64,000 nt of DNA from Hormiphora californensis (lineage: Eukaryota; Ctenophora; Tentaculata; Cydippida; Pleurobrachiidae), in assembly GCA_020137815.1 (NCBI GenBank), contig CM035352.1:3045131-3109130 (forward strand), read 5' to 3'. The notes beneath the pieces are model-generated. The model worked only from the letters and a program-made list of their open reading frames with translations. It did not search any database and had not been told where the DNA came from. Positions 51,901 to 61,624 of this stretch are shown here, one piece after another (positions within the stretch are counted from its first letter, which is position 1; every line of letters starts with the position of its first letter). Position numbers and translations under genes: made by a program.

Positions 51901-54764
51901 TAAGGCGAGTGGTAGGAAGTGGGGACTGGGGAGGGGGCCCTGGGTGGTAACTGATGTTAGGCGGGGGAGGTGAGGAAATAAGGCGAGTGGTAGGAAGTGG
52001 GGACTGGGGAGGGGGCCCTGGGTGGTAACTGATGTTAGGCGGGGGAGGTGAGGATATAAGGCGAGTGGTAGTAAGTGGGGACTGGGGAGGGGGCCCTGGG
52101 AGGTAACTGATGGGCAGGTGCACAGTTGCTCGACAGTCTATTTCTGGCTGCTATTTCTGGCTGCTATTTCTGGCTGCTTGACCTATTTCTGGCTGCTAAA
52201 TCTATTTCTGGCTGCAAGCAGCCAGAAATAGATCTTAGCAGCCAGAAACAGATCGTGATCAGAGTTCCCCGCCAATTGTCTTGCTATAAACAGTGTTTAT
52301 GGTGGAGGAGACGGTGGAGGCGGAGTACAGGCTGGATGTTGAGGTAGGAAAGGAGCCGGAGACAGGGGAGGTGGCGGAGGTGGTAGGTATTCAGGGACTG
52401 GATGGAAAGGGACAGGCGGAACCGCTAAGACTTCATCCTCAGGTATAGGAGTGGTAGATGCTGGCTGGTGAGACCGCTGGTCCAGATCGAGTATGGTGTA
52501 GTCCTCAGTCGGGCGCTGCTGCTGGTCCTGCTGCTGGACGTGTTGGCGAGGAAGATGGTGGTCGCATAGGAACTGGTCCACTATGGTTCTCTCGATGTGC
52601 GTATTCGGGTCCAGTTTTACGGTCCTCGATACCTCCCGGCAGGCACACAGGTGGAAACGCCTCCGGAGCGGAGATGTGGGCCTGTTCAGAGGGCATGCCT
52701 GAAGCTGGTGTCTTCCCTCCATACAGGGGATACCGAATCACTTCACCGATTCGTCTCCGTATCCCATACCCAATTAGTTGCAGATACCGAATCACTTCAC
52801 CGATTCGTCTCCCGTATCCCATACCCAATTAGTTACAGATACCGAATCACTTCACCGATTCGTCTCCCATATCCCATACCCAATTAGCTGCAGATACGGG
52901 AGACGAATCGGTGAAGTGATTCGGTATCCCCTGTATGGAGGGAAGACACCAGCTTCAGGCATGCCCTCTGAACAGGCCCACATCTCCGCTCCGGAGGCGT
53001 TTCCACCTGTGTGCCTGCCGGGAGGTATCGAGGACCGTAAAACTGGACCCGAATACGCACATCGAGAGAACCATAGTGGACCAGTTCCTATGCGACCACC
53101 ATCTTCCTCGCCAACACGTCCAGCAGCAGGACCAGCAGCAGCGCCCGACTGAGGACTACACCATACTCGATCTGGACCAGCGCTCTCACCAGCCAGCATC
53201 TACCACTCCTATACCTGAGGATGAAGTCTTAGCGGTTCCGCCTGTCCCTTTCCATCCAGTCCCTGAATACCTACCACCTCCGCCACCTCCCCTGTCTCCG
53301 GCTCCTTTCCTACCTCAACATCCAGCCTGTACTCCGCCTCCACCGTCTCCTCCACCATAAACACTGTTTATAGCAAGACAATTGGCGGGGAACTCTGATC
53401 ACGATCTGTTTCTGGCTGCTAAAATCTATTTCTGGCTGCTTGCAGCCAGAAATAGATTTAGCAGCCAGAAATAGGTCTAGCAGCCAGAAATAGCAGCCAG
53501 AAATAGCAGCCAGAAATAGCAGCCAGAAATAGACTGTCGAGCAACTGAGCACCTGCCAACTGATGTTAGGCGGGGGAGGTGAGGAAATAAGGCGAGTGGT
53601 AGTAAGTGGGGACTGGGGAGGGGGCCCTGGGTGGTAACTTATGTTACTGTTAGGCGGGGGAGGTGAGGAAATAAGGCGAGTGGTAGTAAGTGGAGACTGG
53701 GGAGGGGCCCTGGGTGGTAACTGATGTTAGGCGGGGGAGGTGAGGAAATAAGGCAACTGGCAAGTGGTAGGAAGTGGGGACTGGGCCCTGGGTGGTAACT
53801 GATGTTAGGTGGGGGAGGTGAGGAAATAAGGCGAGTGGTAGTAAGTGGGGACTGGGGAGGGAGCCCTGGGTGGTAACTGATGTTAGGCGGGGGAGGTGAG
53901 GAAATAAGGCGAGTGGTAGTAAGTGGGGACTGGGGAGGGGGCCCTGGGTGGTAACTGATGTTAGGCGGGGGAGGTGAGGAAATAAGGCGAGTGGTAGGAA
54001 GTGGGGACTGGGGAGGGGGCCCTGGGTGGTAACTGATGTTAGGCGGGGGAGGTGAGGAAATAAGGCGAGTGGTAGTAAGTGGGGACTGGGGAGGGGGCCC
54101 TGGGTGGTAACTGATGTTAGGCGGGGGAGGTGAGGAAATAAGGCGAGTGGTAGGAAGTGGGGACTGGGGAGGGGGCCTGGGAGGTAACTGATGCTAGGCG
54201 GGGGAGGTGAGGAAATAAGGCGAGTGGTAGTAAGTGGGGACTGGGGAGGGGGCCCTGGGAGGTAACTGATGTAAGGCGGAGAGGGCAGTAAGTAAAGGGG
54301 GCACTTAGTGCAGTGGTAACTGATAATAGGCACTAGGCAGGGGAGGGTCAGGGGTAGTAAGGGGGGACCCGGGACACTGAGTAATATGAGGGATGATGGA
54401 AAGGGAGAGATCAGAATCCTGTTTAAATGGTTCAGTCTACAGTAATATTGTAGAATAAAGGGTCCGTAGTAGGCAACTTTAATTTATAGACTCATTTCTT
54501 CAGACTAAACACGCTTTGCCTTTTTTCCTCCTAACCTATCCGTTTCCTAACCAACAGTTCTAACATTATCTGTTGACGCAAATTTTGGGCTCTGATTTAC
54601 TTGTGAGTTGTGTGTTACTACCTGTATCGTAGATATCGGTATCGGGGTGGCCGATAGTCCTTTAGAGCCCACTTCAGATCACTCCTATACCCATGTGTCA
54701 ACAGGTCCTCCTCATCATTTTCAGGGTTGTATGTATTTGTAGATCTCCCATGGTGAAATATCAT
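44510..54764 (-). CDS. GNPAT: Dihydroxyacetone-phosphate acyltransferase (GNPAT)
   Basis: Eight exons on minus: 54622-54764, 51597-51783, 51266-51448, 47654-47834, 47217-47506, 46925-47113, 45341-45546, 44510-45089, joining to 652 residues (human 680). GNPAT acylates dihydroxyacetone phosphate, the first step of ether-lipid (plasmalogen) synthesis, inside peroxisomes. Acyltransferase blocks are visible: NHRSYLDF (the catalytic H-x4-D), then [52 protein letters not shown] and [15 protein letters not shown]. The C-terminal half follows with EFIFMPG, and the last three residues AKL form a peroxisomal targeting signal 1. The start is the first ATG after an in-frame stop. Introns 1, 3, 6 and 7 are loaded with transposons. 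Phases 2, 0, 0, 1, 0, 0, 2 agree. Confidence 0.95.
45219..45322. mobile_element. Small hAT-like MITE (family C) in GNPAT intron 7
   Basis: 104 bp with ends CAGGAACCGA and TCGGTTCCTG, flanked by the 8-bp duplication GCACACAC (45211-45218, 45323-45330). The core TGATTGGCTGATAACCAGTC is shared with the copies at 46827 and 61508. Confidence 0.88.
45625..46060. repeat. GA tract then CT-rich low-complexity block in GNPAT intron 6
   Basis: (GA)n at about 45625-45693, then more than 300 bp of irregular CT-rich sequence. From 46060 to 46800 the sequence stays pyrimidine rich and irregular. It may include assembly errors. Confidence 0.75.
46827..46920. mobile_element. hAT-like MITE (family C) at the GNPAT exon 6 donor
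   Basis: Right end TCGGTCGGTTCTTG is intact but the left end has diverged. Flanks ATACCTAC (46819-46826) and ATACCTGT (46921-46928) match at six of eight positions. The right flank overlaps the exon 6 / intron 6 junction, so the intron begins GTAT followed at once by the element. Confidence 0.7.
48193..48421. mobile_element. Inverted-repeat MITE nested in the 3.08-kb element
   Basis: Ends AAGGAAAACCCAAGCAACAA and complement, flanked by TA. Arms of about 105 bp pair almost perfectly. Confidence 0.88.
48735..49700. repeat. 64-bp tandem array inside the 3.08-kb element
   Basis: About 14 units, each made of two related halves: CGAATCGTATTTTCTAAGCG-type and CGAATCGCAATTTCTTACCG-type. Each half ends in a GAGAAA motif. 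Open frames across it ([12 protein letters not shown] repeats on minus) are broken by indels and not supported as coding. Confidence 0.9.
49855..50862. mobile_element. 1.0-kb foldback nested in the 3.08-kb element
   Basis: Ends GTCGGGACGAATCT / AGATTCGCCCCGAC, flanked by TA. Arms of about 490 bp turn near 50362. Near-perfect pairing including the word GTCGACGTCGGACTTTTAAG. Confidence 0.9.
51780..52112 (-). repeat. 78-bp tandem array touching GNPAT exon 2 (part 1)
   Basis: Four-plus units beginning GGCCCTGGGTGGTAACTGAT. On the coding strand each unit carries TTACCACCCAG followed by GGCCCC; the unit at 51780-51790 supplies the true acceptor of exon 2, so the other units are acceptor-like copies. 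Confidence 0.9.
52297..52722 (-). CDS. 141-codon frame in the left arm of the palindrome
   Basis: Opens [20 protein letters not shown], then a Cys pair ([12 protein letters not shown]), a Gln run and a very Pro-rich tail. No family recognised. It could be the remnant of a captured host exon or of an element protein. The mirror copy in the other arm has the same translation. Confidence 0.35.
   Translation of the reverse strand: MEGRHQLQACPLNRPTSPLRRRFHLCACREVSRTVKLDPNTHIERTIVDQFLCDHHLPRQHVQQQDQQQRPTEDYTILDLDQRSHQPASTTPIPEDEVLAVPPVPFHPVPEYLPPPPPPLSPAPFLPQHPACTPPPPSPPP
52935..53360 (+). CDS. 141-codon frame in the right arm of the palindrome
   Basis: Identical in translation to 52297-52722. 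At least one base difference between the arms (CGG versus CGC, Arg, near 53182) is synonymous. Whether it is expressed is unknown. Confidence 0.35.
   Translation: MEGRHQLQACPLNRPTSPLRRRFHLCACREVSRTVKLDPNTHIERTIVDQFLCDHHLPRQHVQQQDQQQRPTEDYTILDLDQRSHQPASTTPIPEDEVLAVPPVPFHPVPEYLPPPPPPLSPAPFLPQHPACTPPPPSPPP
53558..54290 (-). repeat. 78-bp tandem array (part 2)
   Basis: Continuation of the array at 51780-52112, split by the palindromic insertion. About nine units, some shortened (near 53755-53790). Confidence 0.9.
54291..54621. other. 5' end of GNPAT intron 1
   Basis: Unique sequence between the array and exon 1; donor GTAGTA at 54616-54621. Nothing else seen. Confidence 0.4.
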
Positions 54765-55223
54765 GTGTCATAACGGGTAGTTATCATCCTAATATAAGTA
54801 GAGGATATATATTAAGTGCTTTAGACCAGTGCTGTGTGTGTTATAATAGTGAATTATATCACCACTCAAGTTGTGTAATAGCAAAGTCGATCTGGGATAG
54901 TTTGTTACCATGCCCACCGAGTATAACAGCCCTAAGTAGATACAGGTGTGCATGTGTGCACGTGAGACCACCTTTTACCAAGTCTCAATCACCGATTATC
55001 TCTGCCTCAATATATAACATCTCTCCTCCTTTCTTTTCGTTTCTAGTCTTTCCTTTAAAGCTTTCATGGCACCAATTATCACGCCGCATTTTCCCAACAA
55101 TGCCGGTAATTTAGTCTGCGGGAAGGGAGTTGGACTAATGACACCAAGTCATCAACTTCCCCGATCCCCATTTTTAAATTTTTAGTTGAAGAATGTCTAG
55201 CTAAGAATATCCGTTTGCTTCTA
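54765..55223. promoter_or_regulatory. Divergent region upstream of GNPAT and the receptor cluster
   Basis: Should contain the GNPAT promoter (minus). No element recognised. Confidence 0.35.
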
Positions 55224-55805
55224 CCGTGTGGGGCAATAAGAATGCCCCCCCCCCCCCAAGTCTACCATAGTTCCAGATATCGTGGAGCGCTAAAATTTAG
55301 TACAGTAACTCTATGAGACAAATAAATAACTTGACCGATATTTCAGACCTCTACTTCTAGCTCAAAATTCATTTTTTTGATCGGAATGAACATTGTCATT
55401 CATTCCAGAAAAAAATATTTTCCGGACCAAAATTTAACCAATTATGTTTGGCTCAACGATTCAGCGAGGATCACATGACCTGACTAACTTTAAGAAACAT
55501 GGCTGCAGTGTCTCTTGTGGTGGTCCAATGTAACTGATCTCGGTAACATTGGGAAGCTAATCGATAGCCAAACATAATTGGTTAAATTTTCGACCGGAAA
55601 ATATTTTTTCTTGGAATAAATGATAATGTTCATTCCGATCAAAAAAATGAATTTTGAGCTAGAGGTCTGAAATTTTGGTCAAGTTATTTATTTGTCCCAT
55701 AGAGTTACTGTACCAAACTTTAGCGCTCCACGATATCGGGAACTATGGCAGACTGGGGGGGGGGCCGGGGGGGGGGGCATTTTTATTGCCCCACAGTCCA
55801 CACGG
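55224..55805. mobile_element. Inverted-repeat MITE (family E) upstream of receptor 1
   Basis: Ends CCGTGTGG / CCACACGG, flanked by TA. Long arms pair to near 55510 and include C and G homopolymer runs just inside the ends. The centre contains GTGTCTCTTGTGGTGGTCCA, shared with the element at 28931-30115. Confidence 0.85.
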
Positions 55806-55852
55806 TAGTATACTTTTCCATCCAATAAAGTAGAAAATTTCCTTGAACAGGT

Positions 55853-56879
55853 ATGGAAATACAACATTGTCCACCGAATGGCTCAACTTATGCACCAGTC
55901 AACTATCTCTCACCCGTAGAAGAGTGGAGAAAGATCATTTTTTACTTAAATATACCTTGCGGAGTCATCGGTATAGCTCTGAACGCTCTCTGTCTGGTCT
56001 ACTTCCTGAAGCACCAACGGAAAGGGATTGGTGACCAAATGGTTATGGGACTTTGCTTCTCTGACGTAACGATTTGCTTGGATACATTGAGTTTACTGGC
56101 GTATCCATGGAAGCCAAATGATTTAAAACTAGGTTTTAAAATTTTATACTGCCTTTTTCCAGGATTCGTAATGGTCAACATTATCATTCTCTATGGTCTA
56201 TGGTTTCTTCGCACATTTTCCATCCTACGGCCAATGGTGAGGCTGAAACCAGCACGGATCAGGATTATCATTTCCGGAATGGTTATCGTGGCATTCATTG
56301 GCTCTTTTTTATCAGCCTACTTCATGCAAATGGACTGGTACTATGGTCTATTTTACGGAAAACCAATGCCAGAATGGACCTTGAAGTTTACAATCAACTC
56401 TAAAAAAGTATCCATTCTAATATTATCAGTTACTGGTATCGTTGTTGTAGTCCTGAGTCTAAAATCCATAGCAACGCTAACAAAAAACATCTCACAGTTG
56501 GAATTAGCTAGGGACTCTGAGAACAAAAGGCATGCCGCAGTTACGGTGTTAATTATCTTATCAGTCCAATTAGTTACAATGTTGATACTTTATGGTGTCG
56601 ACATTTACTTTTTAATAACAATGACAAAATTTGAACCATGTGACATTGAAGGCGATGAACGGTATGTTTATGTAAGCCTGGATGAAAGGCAGTACAAGCT
56701 TCTTAAAGTGGTTTTGTTTCATGTTAATTCAAAGTACTTTAACATCTGTTTCAAATCCAATCATCCATATTTCAAGAAACCGAAGATTGAATATGTGGGT
56801 GAGAGGGAAGTTCTGTTGTACCAATTCGGTCACGACTACTAGAAGCAATACCGCAGCGATTAACGAAACTACAATATAA
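55853..56879 (+). pseudogene. Rhodopsin-like GPCR, single-base frameshift
   Basis: A seven-helix receptor frame of the same family as 59951-60976, with most residues identical. It reads from ATG 55853 through TM1 (YLNIPCGVIGIALNALCLVY), TM2-TM6, but in TM7 an extra T in the run at 56717-56719 shifts the frame after LLKVVLF; the shifted frame stops at 56842. The correct continuation (MLIQSTLTSVSNPIIHIS ... INETTI) lies in the next frame to 56879. The rest is intact, so this is either a very young pseudogene or a sequencing error. An AG two bases before the ATG suggests a 5' UTR intron. Confidence 0.85.
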
Positions 56880-56934
56880 AGTGAATTTAACAGTGGTGCT
56901 CTGTCACATCTAGTAGAGTCGATAACTACAGGAA

Positions 56935-57178
56935 AACGTTAAAATCTGGGTGCCTTTCATTGCTAACAATTCGTAGTTTTGGCGCGCACGACGGGTTAGG
57001 GCTATCCGTTAGGGTCTGGTTAGGGTTTGGTTTGGGGTTACCGGTTAGGGTTATCGATTCTCTAACTGATACCGTTTAGTTTACACAAATCGGCCATGTG
57101 GTTCCATGGCTTCGTGTTTGAAAAGTCGGTTAAGTATCTTTTTGGCACGCGCACCTGTAAGCTGCAAGGCAACAGATT
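56935..57178. mobile_element. MITE family D, copy 2
   Basis: Diverged copy of 9762-10026, sharing CTGGGTGCCTTTCATTGCTA and the GGTTAGGG words; the right end has decayed (AAGGCAACAGATT). A 15-bp direct repeat ATCTAGTAGAGTCGA lies on both sides (56908-56922, 57241-57255). Confidence 0.75.
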
Positions 57179-57255
57179 ATATGGCTATTCTTACGAACAA
57201 CCACATCCCAAATAAACTGAAGTTTACAACACCTTAACCAATCTAGTAGAGTCGA

Positions 57256-57690
57256 ATCAATCATCCTCCCAATGGAGATCGTGTTGTAGTCGATCTAAAT
57301 CTGCACGTAACGAAAAACTCTCACATGAATACTAGGACCAGCCAAAAGGCGTCACGCAGTTAACAGTGCTCAAATAACTTATCAGTCAATTAGACACATG
57401 TTGCGAACTTTACGGCGGAAATTACTTATTATAACAAGCCGCGTACTTAACTGAAATGGAAATGAAGGATGACAGTTGTTTGTATGAAACCTATTCTAAG
57501 GGCTTCAGTAAAATTTCAAAGTGGTTTTTATGCGTTTGTAATGTACTTAAAATTCTTGCAATCATCATTCATATTTCTGGACCGAAAATGAAGTATTGCG
57601 GAAGAGTAATCTGTCATACTACATTCACGTGCGTGTACGTGAATAGAACCAATACCGTGATTAAAACGACGCACAAGCATAGTTTGACGC
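57256..57690 (+). pseudogene. Heavily decayed GPCR relic
   Basis: Aligns in order with the 3' half of the intact receptor at 59951 with many indels: TGTTGTAGTC ... AACTTATCAGTCAATTAG (TM5-TM6), then TTTATGCGTTTGTAATGTAC ... ATCATTCATATTTCTGGACC (TM7) and AGAACCAATACCGTGATTAA near the end. No open frame remains. Recognised by eye, so the limits are approximate. Confidence 0.65.
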
Positions 57691-59044
57691 AGGTCCGTAC
57701 ACATGTACATATCTACAGTGATCCTGTCAATTTGAGTCTGCTAGTATTTCATCTACTAATTAGACCATTACAAGTTAGTTAAAACTCCACTATAAGACGA
57801 CGTGTTCTTGGAGAAATTCTTCGACTAGCGGTCACGCTGAACGTGCATATCGCGATGCCTTAGTTATGCCTAGCAATCAAATTATATCAATCTACAGTTG
57901 TCCTTATGAACATTCTATGCAGCGTTACGTAATTATTAGAGGATATTAACTAGGTTTAGTATTGTTCGCAGGTCAGATGAAATAACCGTGTTACTATTTT
58001 GACAAAGTGAATCGGACAGGATATAATAATATACATCCGTCAATTCCCAAAAAATTTTCGTTGGTGCTGTTGTGCCAGTTCGTTAACTGATTGCAAAACT
58101 TATCACAGCATTCAGGGGCACGTGCAATGTCAAAGTGTTACATTCTATAAAGTCTACAATCTCTCAGCCGTTCTCGTGTGATCTGTCAGCTTTTCTCTCT
58201 CGCATTCTCACATCAACTTCATTCTTTTATCATGTCGTTTTCTCCTTCTTTATCGAATTCCCTTACTTGCTGGCACCTATCTCATATCGATCGCGATTCT
58301 TAGTCTTCCTTCTGTTTACCCACTCTTTTACACTTTCAATTAACGGTACCCCTTGCGTTTCATCACAGGCAAGCCATGATTCATCAGCGGTTTATGCCAA
58401 CAAGGAACTTCAAATTATTGCAATTAGCCTTAAGTCGAAATCATTTGCTCTAGATTTTAAGTGCGTATTTTTCATTGTGGAATAAACCTGACATTTTTAC
58501 GATAGCAACTATTTTCGAAATTTGACGAATATAAGGTGTTTCCAGAATGCATTTTGATGACTTTTTTGATGCAGAAAGTTTACTTTCAACTCTCTTTCAG
58601 ATCGGCTGAATGTTCCCATACTTCATTAAGAGAAAATGGAAGAAAGGCTCAAACGATGTATCATGGCCAGAAAGATTGGAACTTCGCAAAGATGCGGTAG
58701 AGTAAAGAGTGTTGGGAGATATATGGAGGAGAGATCATTGTTTGAAATGAATGAATGAAAGTGATACAAAAAGGATGTCAGTTACTGAGAGCAATGACGA
58801 GGGAGAGAGGAGCAGAGAGGATCAGCGTTATATGCCGGTTGCAGGAAGCGAGGACTGTAATTAGGAGCCGCACTCCTCTGCGACGAGTACGAATAACAAC
58901 CGACCGACTTTAAATGCTTCCCCACTCTCAATTCTTTCGTGCCACCCACTCGTGCACACCTTTTCCAGCTCCCCTTGTCCATATCACAAGCTCATATTGC
59001 TGTCTCCGTGTGTATTTAAAATAATTGCACGAATGTTTTGAAAA
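57691..59044. other. Spacer between receptor relic and receptor 2
   Basis: Short open frames only (for example 58135-58485). No family recognised; further decayed receptor pieces cannot be excluded. Confidence 0.35.
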
Positions 59045-59402
59045 AGAGCTAGGAAATTCCCTGTATCTTAAAAATGGATGATCGTAGAGACCTGCGACCA
59101 AGCTTAATCGATTCAGAAGGTCCGATTTGGGGGGGGGGTCATCTGAGAGAAATTTTGCTCCTACTTCTACCGTTTTTGCTGTAATTGTGAAAAAGGTATC
59201 AGCAAGTAAGGGGAAATCAGCCCGAAGCCGGCTACTGGAATAGAGTTGTTCCCCCTTTTCATAGAATTGGTTTTTTGCAATTACAGCAAAAACGGTTGGA
59301 GTAGGAGCAAAATGTCTCTCCCCCCAAAATCGGACCTTCGATTAAGCTTGGTCGCAGGTCTCTACGATCATCCGTTTTTGAGATACAGGGAATTTCCCTC
59401 TT
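59045..59402. repeat. Inverted-repeat element upstream of receptor 2
   Basis: Arms of about 130 bp containing CCCTGTATCTTAAAAATGGA on the left and its near complement on the right, GACCTGCGACCAAGCTTAAT, and CCTACTTCTACCGTTTTTGC. The loop is near 59190-59260. Probably a MITE. Confidence 0.8.
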
Positions 59403-59950
59403 ATTCAAAAAGACGGGTTTCACAAAACAAGCTCTGTACACCGCATCTTTGGCGAAAAAGTTCCAAAATTTTTGGGCCACATGGATAATCGTTTTGAGCA
59501 ACTATTTCTAGATTTTCATCTCTAATGAAGCATGGGAACATTCTCAGCCAGCATGTCAAAGACGCAAAGAAGTAAACCGTTCTCATGGCCAGAAATAAGC
59601 TCCATTTCAAAAATCCTTCTTTGGGCTTATTCAACTTTATATTCTCTTCAAATTCCAAGAATTTAATGTTTCTATCTCAAAAAAAGTGGTCCTGAGGTTA
59701 AAAATTCCAACAAAAATTGAAAAAACGCCACTTTGAAAAATATGCTGTAGCAAAAATATGAATTCGACTTTAGGGCTAAAATTGCATATATTTGAGGTAT
59801 ATTTTGTATGGCCTAAACCCTGATGAAGTCATTTGGTTGGGCAAACTATGTTGAAAAACGCCAGGTGTACCCTTAATTTGCCTTACATTATCTCACCACT
59901 TTTTTAAGTACTCCTGTTTTTGTCTGGACTTTCCAGTTTCCTTCAATAGG

Positions 59951-60976
59951 ATGTCTGAATTCTGCCCACCGAATGGCTCAACTTATGCACCGGTCAACTA
60001 TCTCTCACCTGTAGAAGAGTGGAGAAAGATCATTTTCTACTTAAATATACCTTGCGGAGTCATCGGTATAGCTCTGAACGCTCTCTGTCTAGTCTACTTC
60101 CTGAAGCACCAACGGAAAGGGATTGGTGACCAAATGGTTATGGGACTTTGCTTCTCTGACGTAACGATTTGCTTGGAGACATTGAGTTTACTGGCGTATC
60201 CATGGAAGCCAAATGATTTAAAACAAGGTTTCAAAGCGTTCTTCTCCATTTTTCCAGGATTCGTAATGGTCAACATTATCATTCTCTATGGTCTATGGTT
60301 TCTCCGCACATTTTCCATCCTACGGCCAATGGTGAGGCTGAAACCAGCTCGGATCAGGATTATCATTTCCGGAATGGTTATCGTGGCATTCATTGGCTCT
60401 TTTTTATCAAGCTATTTCATACCAACTATGGACTGGTTCGATGGTCTAGTTTACGGAAAACCAATGCCAGAATGGGCCTTAAAGATTGTAATGAACTTTA
60501 AAAAAACAAATATTCCAATATTATCAGTTACTGGTATCGTTGTTGTAGTCCTGAGTCTAAAATCCATAGCAACGCTAACAAAAAACATCTCACAGTTGGA
60601 ATTAGCTAGGGACTCTGAGAACAAAAGGCATGCCGCAGTTACGGTGTTAATTATCTTATCAGTCCAATTAGTTACAATGTTGATACTTTATGGTATCGAA
60701 ATTTACTTTATGATAACAATAGAAAAACTTGAACCATGTGACATTGAAGGCGATGAACGGTATGTTTATTTAAGCCTATACGAAGGGCAATACAATATTC
60801 TTAAAGTGGTTTTGTTCATGTTAATTCAAAGTACTTTAACATCTGTTGCAAATCCAATCATCCATATTTCAAGGAACCGAAGATTGAATATGTGGGTGAG
60901 AGGGAAGTTCTGTTGTACCAATTCGGTCACGACCACTAGAACCAATACTTCAGCGATTAACGAAACCACAGCGTGA
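59951..60976 (+). CDS. Rhodopsin-like G-protein-coupled receptor 2
   Basis: Single-exon coding region of 341 residues. Seven hydrophobic segments at about residues 27-51, 60-83, 96-118, 133-156, 188-208, 232-254 and 282-304. TM7 carries NPIIH in the place of the NPxxY motif, followed by ISRNRRLNMW (helix 8); the end of TM3 reads LRTFSILRP instead of DRY. The ECL1-side Trp in LLAYPWKP fits the class A pattern. The N tail is short with one N-glycosylation site (NGST). Ligand unknown. The coding start follows an acceptor-like AATAGG. Same strand and family as the frameshifted copy upstream. Confidence 0.88.
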   Translation: MSEFCPPNGSTYAPVNYLSPVEEWRKIIFYLNIPCGVIGIALNALCLVYFLKHQRKGIGDQMVMGLCFSDVTICLETLSLLAYPWKPNDLKQGFKAFFSIFPGFVMVNIIILYGLWFLRTFSILRPMVRLKPARIRIIISGMVIVAFIGSFLSSYFIPTMDWFDGLVYGKPMPEWALKIVMNFKKTNIPILSVTGIVVVVLSLKSIATLTKNISQLELARDSENKRHAAVTVLIILSVQLVTMLILYGIEIYFMITIEKLEPCDIEGDERYVYLSLYEGQYNILKVVLFMLIQSTLTSVANPIIHISRNRRLNMWVRGKFCCTNSVTTTRTNTSAINETTA

Positions 60977-61507
60977 GAGAGGAGGAGGAAGAGGAGAAAC
61001 TGCCAGTTATAATCATATGTTTATTTATTTATTTTTGACATTAATTTTGATTGCGTGACATTAAAAACTTCGAAGTTTTTGCTGTGAAATCAGTATTGCT
61101 GTTTTTTCTTTCTTCAAAGATTTCTTGCTATTGAATTAATTTATTACTCCAAATTAAGACTCCAATATTAATCCGTCAACAACAACGATACATTCACACA
61201 CATACAATCACATACAATCGCTGTTTGTAATTTGTATATCACCAGCCTAATCTCATCATTAATCATTAATCATATATAATACGCAACCAGAAACCACCAG
61301 GAACCACAATCATTATTTGTTTGCTGACCAATGATCGGTGACGGGTTACCACAACACCAAGGCGTGAAGTCGACCACAATTTAACGGCACACCGTCACAC
61401 CACAAACATCATGCTTATTAATTATCTGCAGCCTACCACTCTACTACGTAGACCTGCATATCATTTAATTCGTACAAATACCAGCTCATGAATTTATTGA
61501 CGTGTAC
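60977..61507. other. 3' flank of receptor 2
   Basis: AT-rich; contains TTTATTTATTTATTT near 61020 and short ATCATTAAT words near 61250-61270. No gene. Confidence 0.4.
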
Positions 61508-61616
61508 CATGAACCGACCGAATCAGGAAATACTGGTCTCTGATTGGCTGATAACCAGTCACGTGACCTAAATAACGAGTTCTGATTGGTTGTTTACTTG
61601 TTTCGGTCGGTTCCTG
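61508..61616. mobile_element. Small hAT-like MITE (family C)
   Basis: 109 bp, ends CATGAACCGACCGAA and TTCGGTCGGTTCCTG, exact 8-bp duplication ACGTGTAC (61500-61507, 61617-61624). Nearly identical inside to the GNPAT intron 7 copy. Confidence 0.9.
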
Positions 61617-61624
61617 ACGTGTAC

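Larger units (their letters stand above)
52113..53557. mobile_element. 1.45-kb palindromic element carrying paired frames, in GNPAT intron 1
   Basis: Ends GGCAGGTGCACAGTTGCTCG and its near complement, with the exact 8-bp duplication AACTGATG (52105-52112, 53558-53565), inserted into a 78-bp repeat unit. Subterminal TATTTCTGGCTGC units are repeated several times on each side. Arms of about 620 bp are nearly identical around a centre (52735-52890) with three copies of a unit containing CGAATCACTTCACCGATTCG. Confidence 0.92.

Noticed and set aside
51767-54333. Pro-rich frames over the 78-bp array
   Set aside because: Repeat-driven; the region is intronic in a well-supported GNPAT model.
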